Assembly: GCA_050248155.1 (NCBI GenBank)
Contig: JBFWSW010000017.1
Coordinates: forward strand, 12,248-76,247
Length of the DNA stretch: 64,000 nt
From: VFMC01 sp050248155
Lineage (GTDB): Bacteria; Actinomycetota; Acidimicrobiia; Acidimicrobiales; Ilumatobacteraceae
Direction: 5' to 3'
Numbering within the stretch: the first letter of the stretch is position 1; each line of letters begins with the position of its first letter. Made by a program: the position numbers and the translations under genes. Below, one piece after another: positions 50,751 through 58,171 of the stretch. Below the pieces are notes generated by a model, which saw only the letters and a list, made by a program, of their open reading frames with translations, ran no database searches and was not told where the DNA came from.

Positions 50751-51323
50751 ATGTCGGTCGATTCGAACGCCATCGCCACGTGGGCCAACCTGGTGACGGT
50801 GGCGCGGTTCCTGATCGCGCCACTCATGTTCTGGATGATCCCCGACGGTCGCGAGGGTGCGTGGGGCGCGTTCGCGCTGTGGTTCGTGCTCTGCAGCAGC
50901 GACGCGTTCGACGGGTACCTCGCACGGCGGCACAAGAACACGTCGTCGCTCGGCACGTACCTCGACCCGCTCGCCGACAAGGTGCTGGTGCTCGGCGCGA
51001 TGTTCACGCTCGTCAGCCGCAACGTGTACTGGCTGGTGCCGGTGGTCATCATCGCCGCGCGAGAGCTGGCGATCAGCCTGTACCGCACCTTCGTCGGCAC
51101 CAAGGGCGTCAGCGTGCCCGCCACCAAGCTCGCCAAATACAAGACGCTCACCCAGCAGCTGTCGGTGGGCTTCGCGATCATGCCGCTCACCGCGCTCGAC
51201 GCGAAGTGGCTGTGGAACGGCCTGTTGTGGTTGGCGGTGGCGCTGGCGTTGATCAGCGGCACCCAGTACCTGTGGCGCGCGCACATGGGCAAGCGGCTGG
51301 CCGACCTCGCGCAGGTCGGTTGA
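50751..51323 (+). CDS. pgsA: CDP-diacylglycerol-glycerol-3-phosphate 3-phosphatidyltransferase
   Basis: A 190-residue membrane enzyme for phosphatidylglycerol phosphate synthesis. The CDP-alcohol phosphotransferase motif is D-A-F-D-G-Y-L-A-R-R...G-T-Y-L-D-P-L-A-D (D-G-x2-A-R-x8-G-x3-D-x3-D). About six hydrophobic segments are present. It lies five bases after rimO and six before cinA, so the three are co-transcribed. Confidence 0.93.
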   Translation: MSVDSNAIATWANLVTVARFLIAPLMFWMIPDGREGAWGAFALWFVLCSSDAFDGYLARRHKNTSSLGTYLDPLADKVLVLGAMFTLVSRNVYWLVPVVIIAARELAISLYRTFVGTKGVSVPATKLAKYKTLTQQLSVGFAIMPLTALDAKWLWNGLLWLAVALALISGTQYLWRAHMGKRLADLAQVG

Positions 51324-51328
51324 CGGGA

Positions 51329-52579
51329 GTGCGCTGCGACGTCGTCGCGATCGGGACCGAGTTGCTGCTCGGTCAGATCATCGACACCAATTCGGCCCAC
51401 ATCGGCGAACGACTTGCCGCCACGGGCATCGATTCGTTGCTGCAGGTGAAGGTGGGGGACAACCTGGGCCGGATCGTCCGGGTGCTGCGGGAACGCCTCG
51501 CCGAGGCCGATGCCGTCATCATCTGCGGCGGTCTCGGCCCCACGCACGACGACCTCACCCGCGAGGCGATCGCCGAGGTGATGGAGGTGGGGCTTGAACA
51601 CGACGAGACCGTCGCCGAGGTGATCCGCGAGATGTTCGCAGCACGTGGCCGGGTGATGGCGGCGAACAACCTTCGGCAGGCACAGGTGCCGGTCGGCGCG
51701 ACGGTGATCCCGCAGACGCGCGGCACCGCTCCCGGCCTCATCTGCCCCGTCGTCATCGACGGCGTCGAGAAGGTCATGTACGCGATGCCCGGCGTTCCGC
51801 ACGAGATGCACGACATGCTGCAGCGCGCCGTGCTGCCCGATCTGCTCCGCCGCAGCGGCGAGCCCGTCGTCATCGTCAGCCGAACGCTGCGCACGTGGGG
51901 CGAGAGCGAGAGCGGTCTGAACGAGAAGCTCGACCCGGTGATCGACGAGCTGGAGACATCGGGCGCGGCGACGCTCGCGTTCCTCGCCAGCGGCTGGGAG
52001 GGCCTGAAGGTACGCCTGACCGTCAAGGCGCCGACGGTCGGCGAGGCGATGGCACGGCTCGCACCGATCGAGGAGAAGATCCGCGCGATCGTGGGCGAGC
52101 ACGTCTTCGGTGTCGACGACGACACGATGGAGTCGGTCGTGCTCGACCAGTTGCGATCTCGCCGGTGGACGCTCGCGCTCGCCGAGTCGGTGACGGGTGG
52201 TCTGGTCGCCGGGCGCCTGACCGGTGTGCCAGGGGCGAGCGATGTGCTGCGCGGCTCGATCGTGAGCTACGCGAGCGAGGTGAAGTTCGACCTGCTCGGC
52301 GTCGACCAGGGCCCGGTGGTCAGCGAGCGCGCCGCGGCGCAGATGGCGGAGGGTGCGAGACGGGTGCTCGGCGCCGACGTCGGGCTCGCGCTCACCGGCG
52401 TGGCCGGCCCGACCGAACAGGACGGCATGCCGGTCGGCACCCTCTGCATCGGTGTCGCGCTGCCCGACGCGACGATCACGCGGACGGTGCGCCTGCCGGG
52501 CGCGAGAGATCAGATGCGCCAGATGAGCGTCATCACCGCGCTCGACCTGGTACGCCGGGAGCTGATCGCCATCTCGTAG
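51329..52579 (+). CDS. cinA: Competence/damage-inducible protein CinA
   Basis: A 416-residue protein. The N-terminal MoCF/MogA-like domain starts V-R-C-D-V-V-A-I-G-T-E-L-L-L-G, with I-C-G-G-L-G-P-T-H-D-D. The C-terminal nicotinamide-nucleotide amidohydrolase domain contains L-A-E-S-V-T-G-G and A-L-T-G-V-A-G-P. The protein cleans up ADP-ribose and pyridine nucleotides. GTG 51329 is used, five bases after the pgsA stop. Its stop codon lies inside the -10 of the tRNA gene. Confidence 0.93.
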   Translation: MRCDVVAIGTELLLGQIIDTNSAHIGERLAATGIDSLLQVKVGDNLGRIVRVLRERLAEADAVIICGGLGPTHDDLTREAIAEVMEVGLEHDETVAEVIREMFAARGRVMAANNLRQAQVPVGATVIPQTRGTAPGLICPVVIDGVEKVMYAMPGVPHEMHDMLQRAVLPDLLRRSGEPVVIVSRTLRTWGESESGLNEKLDPVIDELETSGAATLAFLASGWEGLKVRLTVKAPTVGEAMARLAPIEEKIRAIVGEHVFGVDDDTMESVVLDQLRSRRWTLALAESVTGGLVAGRLTGVPGASDVLRGSIVSYASEVKFDLLGVDQGPVVSERAAAQMAEGARRVLGADVGLALTGVAGPTEQDGMPVGTLCIGVALPDATITRTVRLPGARDQMRQMSVITALDLVRRELIAIS

Positions 52580-52582
52580 GCT
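52577..52582 (+). promoter_or_regulatory. Candidate -10 (TAGGCT) for tRNA-Arg
   Basis: TAGGCT overlaps the cinA stop codon and ends 10 bases before the first base of the tRNA, a usual distance to a tRNA 5' leader. Confidence 0.35.
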
Positions 52583-52592
52583 CGATGCCCAC

Positions 52593-52668
52593 GCCTCCGT
52601 AGCTCAATGGATAGAGCAGCGGGTTTCTACCCCGTTGGTTGGGAGTTCGAGTCTCTCCGGGGGCGCCA
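52593..52668 (+). tRNA. tRNA-Arg (anticodon TCT), CCA encoded
   Basis: A full cloverleaf can be drawn. Acceptor GCCTCCG pairs with CGGGGGC (one T-G pair). D-stem is GCTC/GAGC, anticodon stem GCGGG/CCCGT with loop TTTCTAC (anticodon TCT at 34-36), variable loop TGGTT, T-stem GGGAG/CTCTC with loop TTCGAGT, discriminator G and encoded CCA. Length is 76. It reads AGA (and AGG by wobble), rare codons in a high-GC genome. No integrase or duplicated 3' end is seen beside it. Confidence 0.95.
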
Positions 52669-52788
52669 CCCACGCAGCAGCGCGCGACGCTGTCCGGGAC
52701 GCGTCGGCGTGGCCTCCAGACCGGAGCTCGTCTGTGATTTCGCCTGCCTGGGTAGGTGCCACCACATTCGCTCCCGGAGGGAACCACG

Positions 52789-53883
52789 ATGTCGACCGAC
52801 GACCACGCCGCAACGGACCACATCTCTCGACGCGACGGTTCGGATGCCGCCGTCCTGTTGTCCGAGATCGAAGCTCTGCGTACCCAGATCGGTGATCTAC
52901 AGCAGCGGATCGAGTCGGCAGCCGAGGCGGTGCGCGGAACGACGCCGACGCTGACATCGCCCGATTCTGGCCGGGCACTCACATCACCCGACGCTGAGCC
53001 ACGGACGCGTCGGGCGGTGCTCGGGCTCGCGGGGGTGTCGGCCATCAGCGCGGTCGGCGCCAGCCTCGTCACCGCTTCGCCCGCTCGAGCAGCAGATCCC
53101 GACGACGTGGTGAAGAACACGTCGAACCCGGTCGTCGCGTCCACGACGATGACCGGAGCCTTCGGCAACCCGGTCATGGGACTCTTCAACAACGGGACCG
53201 TCGGCAACGCCGGAGCGCTGTATCTGTTCGCCCAGACCGCCGACGGCCCGACGGTGCGTGCCGACAACGACGCCGTCGGAGGTCTCGGCGGCGTCGCTGT
53301 GGCGGCCAACGCACCCGGTGGTGTCGACCTACATGCCCGGGGGTCCGGGCGGCTCCTGCTCATCGACCACGACTTCGGCTCCGTGGAGCAGTACGCGGCG
53401 GGTGAGCTGCACCAGTCCGGAGGCTCGTTCTACGCGATGGTCACGCCTGGTGTGCGGCGCGTCGTCGCCGCGCCCGACTCGGCGGGTGCCCTCACCGTGA
53501 TCGACCCACGGCGTGTGTACGACAGCCGGGCACCGCAGCCGCAGCCAGGAACCATCGCTCCCGGTCAATCGAGGGTGATCGCGGTCGCCGACGGGCGCGC
53601 GATCGATTCGGGCGCCGTGACCGTCTCCGGCGTCGTCCCGCCGGACGCCACCGCCATCGTGTTCAACTTGACCGTGGTGGACACCACGGGGAGCGGCTAC
53701 CTCTCCGTGACTCCGGTGACCACGATGTCAATCAACGCCTCGACGATCAACTGGAGCACCGATGACACGGTGACGGCGAACTTCTCGGTGGTCGGCTTGG
53801 TCGACGGTCGTGCGATCAGGGTGCACTGCGCAGGCAGTGGCACGACCCACTTCGTCGTCGACGTCCTCGGCTACCACCGCTGA
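52789..53883 (+). CDS. Tat-exported surface protein with a V-V-D-V-x-G-Y module
   Basis: A 364-residue protein. The first 70 residues are cytoplasmic-looking and coiled-coil (S-E-I-E-A-L-R-T-Q-I-G-D-L-Q-Q-R). A twin-Arg signal follows (R-T-R-R-A-V-L-G-L-A-G-V, about residues 81-92) with the cleavage-like A-R-A. The long pre-signal N-terminus is odd and the start could be later. The last ~120 residues match the actinobacterial module (here ending T-H-F-V-V-D-V-L-G-Y-H) also found three times in the sulfatase at 58172. Function unknown; probably cell-wall or surface associated. Shine-Dalgarno GGAGGG. Confidence 0.7.
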   Translation: MSTDDHAATDHISRRDGSDAAVLLSEIEALRTQIGDLQQRIESAAEAVRGTTPTLTSPDSGRALTSPDAEPRTRRAVLGLAGVSAISAVGASLVTASPARAADPDDVVKNTSNPVVASTTMTGAFGNPVMGLFNNGTVGNAGALYLFAQTADGPTVRADNDAVGGLGGVAVAANAPGGVDLHARGSGRLLLIDHDFGSVEQYAAGELHQSGGSFYAMVTPGVRRVVAAPDSAGALTVIDPRRVYDSRAPQPQPGTIAPGQSRVIAVADGRAIDSGAVTVSGVVPPDATAIVFNLTVVDTTGSGYLSVTPVTTMSINASTINWSTDDTVTANFSVVGLVDGRAIRVHCAGSGTTHFVVDVLGYHR

Positions 53884-53889
53884 GGCTGG

Positions 53890-55005
53890 TCAGACCTCGA
53901 TCGTCTTCGGGTAGTACTCGCCGGGCCCGAGTTGGGCGACGTCGGTGTCGAAGTCGGAGGCGAACGGCCAGTCGGCCTCCTCACCGGGGACCGGCCCCTG
54001 CGAGAACCGTGACAGGTCGCCGCCGCCGGCGCGCTCGCTGCCGACGAGCGACCACGCCTGCCGCTTGTACGTCCAGTTGTCGGGGTCGAGGCGGTGACAC
54101 TCGTTGAAGTGCTCGATGGCCGGACCCCTCCGGCCGGCTCGCCACAAGTGGTCGGCGAGCTCGAAGTGCGCGGCGGCGCAGGACAGGTCGTGGTCGCGCG
54201 GTCTCGACGCGGCGATCACCTGCTCGGGCGTCATCGCGAAGCGGCTCGCCGGGCCGAGCGCCACCCAGTCCCGGATCGCGTCCGGATACGTCGTCCGGTC
54301 CTGTCCGCCACCGAGTCGCTGCAGCATCTCGGCGCGCTTCGACGCGCCCTCGGGGTCGCGGCGGGCTCGCTCCTTCAGCAGCTCGATCATCTCGGGTGGG
54401 TACTCGGAGGGTCCGGGCCAGCCGGGCTCGGCAGGACGCACGATCATCCCCGCCTCGTCGATCCAGATGACGTTGGGGATGTTGACCACCCCGAACAGCG
54501 CGTCCATCTGATGTGTCGCGTCGAGGAGCGACGGATGCTCGGGGCGGGCACGTTCGATCGACGAGCGCGACGCCTCGGGTCCACTCAGCTCGAGCGAGAC
54601 GGTGACCACCTCGACCCCGAGGGGATGGAGCTCAGCCCGTAGTGCCTGCCACCCGGGCAGGTCGAAGCGACAGCCTCAATACGGCGCCCAGGCGACGAGG
54701 ACCACCTTCTGACCACGCAGCGACGACAGGCGGAACTCGTTGCCGTCGAGGTCGGGCAGCACCAGCTCGGGTGCTTCCGCCGAGACGAGGGCGCGGCCGC
54801 CGAGCGACTCCGGGCCGACGGCGGAGAAGCCGGTCGTTGCGTCGGTGACGACGGCCATGCCGAGGCGCTCGGCCGCGCCGGCGAGCGTGAACCCGCCGGG
54901 GAGCGGCACGCAGACCTCGCCCTTGCACGCGCCTTCTGGCTTGATCGCCCAGCCAGTGCCTCGTTCGAACGTCGCAGCGTCGATGTCGAGCGTGTCGGTG
55001 AGCAT
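53890..55005 (-). CDS. ResA/TlpA-like thioredoxin-fold protein with a probable selenocysteine (UGA at 54676-54678)
   Basis: One 371-codon frame from ATG 55005 to the stop at 53890, interrupted only by TGA at codon 110. Upstream of it reads L-P-D-L-D-G-N-E-F-R-L-S-S-L-R-G, K-V-V-L-V-A-W-A-P-Y, then TGA, then G-C-R-F-D-L-P-G-W-Q. This is the thioredoxin strand W-A-x-W-C-G-x-C-R with TGA at the first catalytic Cys and one residue fewer to the second Cys. The fold continues intact: V-E-V-V-T-V-S-L-E-L, then N-I-P-N-V-I-W-I-D with the cis-Pro. A TPR-like tail follows (A-A-A-H-F-E-L-A-D ... A-I-E-H-F). No signal peptide, so probably cytoplasmic. Leaderless TAGCGT promoter. A single nonsense mutation is the alternative. 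Confidence 0.72.
54645..54675 (-). ncRNA. Putative bacterial SECIS hairpin
   Basis: Directly after the in-frame UGA (54678-54676) the mRNA has CCTGCC (54661-54656), loop CGGGT (54655-54651) and GGCAGG (54650-54645): a perfect 6-bp stem with guanines in the loop at +22 to +24 from UGA. In E. coli fdhF the loop guanines are at about +19/+20. bSECIS elements require such a hairpin within coding sequence just downstream of UGA, so position and loop agree. The stem is short, and no selenium genes (selA, selB, selC) are in this window. Confidence 0.6.
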
Positions 55006-55012
55006 CTCGAGG

Positions 55013-55018
55013 ACGCTA
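55013..55018 (-). promoter_or_regulatory. Leaderless -10 (TAGCGT) for the selenoprotein gene
   Basis: TAGCGT on the minus strand, seven bases before the ATG at 55005. Confidence 0.5.
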
Positions 55019-55060
55019 CTCGCAGGGACCGATGCGAATCGGAGTCGTGATGAACCGCTC

Positions 55061-55066
55061 TACCAT
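55061..55066 (+). promoter_or_regulatory. Candidate -10 (TACCAT) for the flavoprotein operon
   Basis: TACCAT would give a start near 55073 and a leader carrying GGTGAGG before the ATG at 55092, where a short leader ORF begins. Confidence 0.3.
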
Positions 55067-55091
55067 CGGTGCGGTCGGTGAGGCGTACGTC

Positions 55092-55115
55092 ATGAGTGAG
55101 GGGGCCGAGCGCTGA
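55092..55115 (+). CDS. Seven-codon leader ORF overlapping the flavoprotein start
   Basis: ATG 55092 opens M-S-E-G-A-E-R and ends at TGA 55113-55115, whose last base is the first base of the flavoprotein ATG (TGATG). A GGTGAGG sequence stands upstream of it. Such mini-ORFs can load ribosomes onto the main start by reinitiation. It may instead be chance. Confidence 0.3.
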   Translation: MSEGAER

Positions 55116-56515
55116 TGGTGAAGCGATTGGAGACCGATTACCTCGTCATCGGTGCCGGCGCGATGGGCATGGCCTTCACCGACGCTCTCATCGATCACGC
55201 CGACGTCCACGTCACCCTCGTCGACCGGCGCCACGCGGCAGGTGGCCACTGGCATGACGCGTACCCGTTCGTCCAGCTCCACCAGGCATCGATGTTCTAC
55301 GGCGTCGCCTCGACCGTGCTCGGCCGCGGTGCGCTCCAGGCCAGCGGTCCTGAAGCCGGCCTGCAGGAGCGGGCTCGCCAGCCAGAGATCCAGGCCTATT
55401 ACGACGACATCCTCCACCGCCGGTTCCTACCCTCGGGTCGCGTCACCTTCCTCGGTGGCTCCGAGTACTCAGCCGCCGGCTCCGCCCACGTCGTCACCTC
55501 GCTGGTGTCGGGCGAGGCGATGGAGATCGACGTGCGCCGCCGGGTCGTGGACGCCACCTACCTCGCGCCCACCATCCCGGCGACCACGCCGCCGCCGTTC
55601 GGTGTCGCCGACGACGCGCGCGTCGCTCCCATCAACGAGCTCGCTCGGCTGACGGGCGCGCCCCAGCGGTTCGTGATCGTCGGGTCGGGCAAGACCGCGA
55701 CCGACGGGATCGTCTGGCTGCTGCTGAACGGGGTGCCGCAGGAGCGCATCACGTGGGTTCGTCCCCGTGACCCCTGGATGCTGAACCGGGCGGTCGTGCA
55801 GCCCGACCCGATCGTGGCGCTCGGTCTCGCCGCCGACACGATGGCGTCGGCTGCGGACGCCGAGTCACTCGACGACCTGTTCGTGCGCCTCGAGGCGGCC
55901 GGTGTCGTGTTCCGGATCGACCCCGAGGTGACACCGACGATGGCCAAGACTCCGACGCTCGGCGCGTGGGAGCTCGACCTCCTGCGCACGGTCGATCACG
56001 TCGTCCGGCTCGGCCACATCCGCCATGTGACCGGCACCGAGGTGGTCCTCGACCGGGGAACGATCCGTCTGCAGCCCGATTCGCTCGTCGTCCACTGCGC
56101 CGCGTCGGGGCTCGCCTATCCGCCGCTGGTGCCGATCTGGGCACCCGACATGATCAGACTCCAGACCATCCGTGTCGGCTTCCCCTGCTTCTGCGCGGCG
56201 CTGGCCGGATACGTAGAAGCCACCCGTGACGACGATCGCGAACGAAACCGCCTGTGTCCGCCGAACGCGCTGCCGGACAACCCGGCGAACTGGGCCCGGA
56301 TGCAGGTCCGGGGCACGATCGCTGCGCGCACCTACGGTGCAGAGCCGGACATCGCCGCATGGGCGAACGCATGTGCCCTCAACCCTGCGCGCATCGAACC
56401 GGCGCGACGTGAGGACCCCGCGGTTCAGGCGGCAGCAGCCTGCGTGACCGAGCACATCGACCGCGGGCTTCGCCGGCTGTCCGAGCTGAGCGGGGAGCCC
56501 CTGCCCCGCCCTTGA
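55115..56515 (+). CDS. FAD/NAD(P)-binding oxidoreductase
   Basis: A 466-residue Rossmann flavoprotein with D-Y-L-V-I-G-A-G-A-M-G-M-A (residues 8-20) for FAD. A second nucleotide motif is F-V-I-V-G-S-G-K-T-A-T-D-G near residue 187. Its overall shape (G-G-H-W-H-D-A-Y-P-F-V-Q-L-H-Q) resembles flavin-containing monooxygenases and related FAD oxidases. Substrate unknown. It is divergent from the selenoprotein gene, with the two promoters about 50 bp apart. Confidence 0.85.
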   Translation: MVKRLETDYLVIGAGAMGMAFTDALIDHADVHVTLVDRRHAAGGHWHDAYPFVQLHQASMFYGVASTVLGRGALQASGPEAGLQERARQPEIQAYYDDILHRRFLPSGRVTFLGGSEYSAAGSAHVVTSLVSGEAMEIDVRRRVVDATYLAPTIPATTPPPFGVADDARVAPINELARLTGAPQRFVIVGSGKTATDGIVWLLLNGVPQERITWVRPRDPWMLNRAVVQPDPIVALGLAADTMASAADAESLDDLFVRLEAAGVVFRIDPEVTPTMAKTPTLGAWELDLLRTVDHVVRLGHIRHVTGTEVVLDRGTIRLQPDSLVVHCAASGLAYPPLVPIWAPDMIRLQTIRVGFPCFCAALAGYVEATRDDDRERNRLCPPNALPDNPANWARMQVRGTIAARTYGAEPDIAAWANACALNPARIEPARREDPAVQAAAACVTEHIDRGLRRLSELSGEPLPRP

Positions 56516-56519
56516 CCGT

Positions 56520-58106
56520 TCACGACGTGCCGGTCCGATCCACGTCCTGGAGGAACCGGTCGACCTCCTCGACGAACTTCGGCCAGGCGTCGTCGGACGC
56601 CAGGATGAGATGGTTGTCCCCTTCGAGCGAGACGAACCGGCTGTCCGGGATGGTCGAGGCGAGCAGGCGTCCTTGCGCGACCGGCGCGCTGCGATCGCCG
56701 CGCACGTGCAGCACCAGCGTCGGGCAACGGACGCGCCGTGCCGCGTCGCGCACGTCGATCTCACCGAACGCGGCGATGAAGCGGGCCGCGTTCGACCCGG
56801 AGCACGTGCGTCGCTGGAGCTCGTTGAACTCGTCCCATTGCTGTCGAGTGCCGCCCGGCATGAAGTGCGCCGTGAACACCTGACGAAACGCCGGGTTGTC
56901 GGTGCCCCACCCGAGCTCGGCGAGCTCGCGCCGTATCAACGCAGTGCGACGCTCCTCGTCCGACCGCGAGCGGGTCACCCGGCCCTGCGCGTAGCCGCCA
57001 TAGAGGACGAGGGCCGTGACCTTGTCGGGACGCCGCGCCGCATACTCCACGGCGACGGCCGCCCCCTGCGAGACGCCGAGCAAGGGGAAGCGGTCGAAGC
57101 CAGCGGCGTCGACCACTGCCTCGAGGTCGTCGACCCAGGCGTCCATCGAGTACCGATCGACGTCGCGGTCCGACAACCCGCAGCCGCGCTCGTCGTAGCG
57201 CAGCAACGTGAACCGCTGCGTCAACGCCTGCAGCCAGTGGTGCCACGTGCTGCTCTCCCAGTCGTACTCGAGGTGCGAGAGCCAGTTCGCCGCCTTCACG
57301 AGCGGTGGACCGTCACCGACGACGGCGTAGGCCAACTGCGTGCCGTCGGCGGTGCGGCAGAAACGAACGGATTGGGCCGGCAGCGAGGATGCGTCGGGCG
57401 CGGTGGGCGGCAAGGTCAACGCCTTGTCGCGCAGGGCGCGAGCCGCGGGACTCGGCTCCGCCCTGAGCTCGGTCTCGAGCACCTGGCGCAGTCGCTCGAA
57501 CTGAGCGAGCGCACCGGCTCGGTCCGCCCGTTCGATCCGCGCGCGCATGACGGCGAGGTGAGCAGCCTCGTCGGTCGGGTCGATGGCCAGCAGTTCGTTC
57601 CAGTGTGCGCCTGCGCGGAGAAGCTGCAGGTGGAGGTGCTGGACGTGGCCACGCCGCGGCTCGCTCCACTGTTCGTACAGATCATCGGGGAGCAGCAAGC
57701 CACCGTGCACGGCCAGGGCGGCGTCGATCGCAGCAGTCGTCGCGCCCGGCGCGAGAGCCGCCGATGCCGCTCGCTCGAACTCGACGACGTCGACTCGAAC
57801 GTCGGCGTCCGGCAGCAGCTCCACCGACTCGCCGCCGAGCACCAACGCGTTGGTGTGCCCGAGCGCTCGCCGCGCGAAATGGGCCGCCTTGTGCAACCTC
57901 GGTCCGGCATCGACGAGCGACAGGTCGGGCCACAACGCGTCGAACACCACCTCGCGGTGCAGCCGACGCGACGGCGCGAGGGCCAGGAGCTTCACCAGCG
58001 ATGCGGCAGGTCGCCGGCGCCACGCGCTGCTGTCCACCGTCGCGTCGTCGACGCGCACCTCGAACCGGCCGAGCATCGTGATGTCGACGACGCCGTGCCC
58101 AGTCAT
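56520..58106 (-). CDS. BTAD (SARP-like) regulatory domain fused to an alpha/beta hydrolase
   Basis: A 528-residue two-part protein. Residues 1-250 show an OmpR-like wHTH and bacterial transcriptional activator domain: M-L-G-R-F-E-V-R-V-D-D, D-A-L-W-P-D, A-R-R-A-L-G, and TPR-like helices with H-L-A-V-M-R-A-R-I-E. Residues 260-528 form a hydrolase with L-L-R-Y-D-E-R-G-C-G, the nucleophile elbow L-G-V-S-Q-G-A, acid in V-R-G-D-R-S-A-P, and His in G-D-N-H-L-I. Fusion of an AfsR/SARP-type head to a catalytic hydrolase suggests a regulator that senses or processes a small molecule itself. Shine-Dalgarno GAGGAGG; TAGGCT upstream. Confidence 0.85.
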   Translation of the reverse strand: MTGHGVVDITMLGRFEVRVDDATVDSSAWRRRPAASLVKLLALAPSRRLHREVVFDALWPDLSLVDAGPRLHKAAHFARRALGHTNALVLGGESVELLPDADVRVDVVEFERAASAALAPGATTAAIDAALAVHGGLLLPDDLYEQWSEPRRGHVQHLHLQLLRAGAHWNELLAIDPTDEAAHLAVMRARIERADRAGALAQFERLRQVLETELRAEPSPAARALRDKALTLPPTAPDASSLPAQSVRFCRTADGTQLAYAVVGDGPPLVKAANWLSHLEYDWESSTWHHWLQALTQRFTLLRYDERGCGLSDRDVDRYSMDAWVDDLEAVVDAAGFDRFPLLGVSQGAAVAVEYAARRPDKVTALVLYGGYAQGRVTRSRSDEERRTALIRRELAELGWGTDNPAFRQVFTAHFMPGGTRQQWDEFNELQRRTCSGSNAARFIAAFGEIDVRDAARRVRCPTLVLHVRGDRSAPVAQGRLLASTIPDSRFVSLEGDNHLILASDDAWPKFVEEVDRFLQDVDRTGTS

Positions 58107-58171
58107 CGGACCTCCTCGGCGCCGAGCCTACGCGTCCGGCCTCAGGCGTCCTCCCGAGGGCTGTTGCGTTC

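Noticed and set aside
52593..52668. tRNA-Arg as an integration (att) site
   Set aside because: No integrase, excisionase or duplicated tRNA 3' end is found within the downstream sequence.
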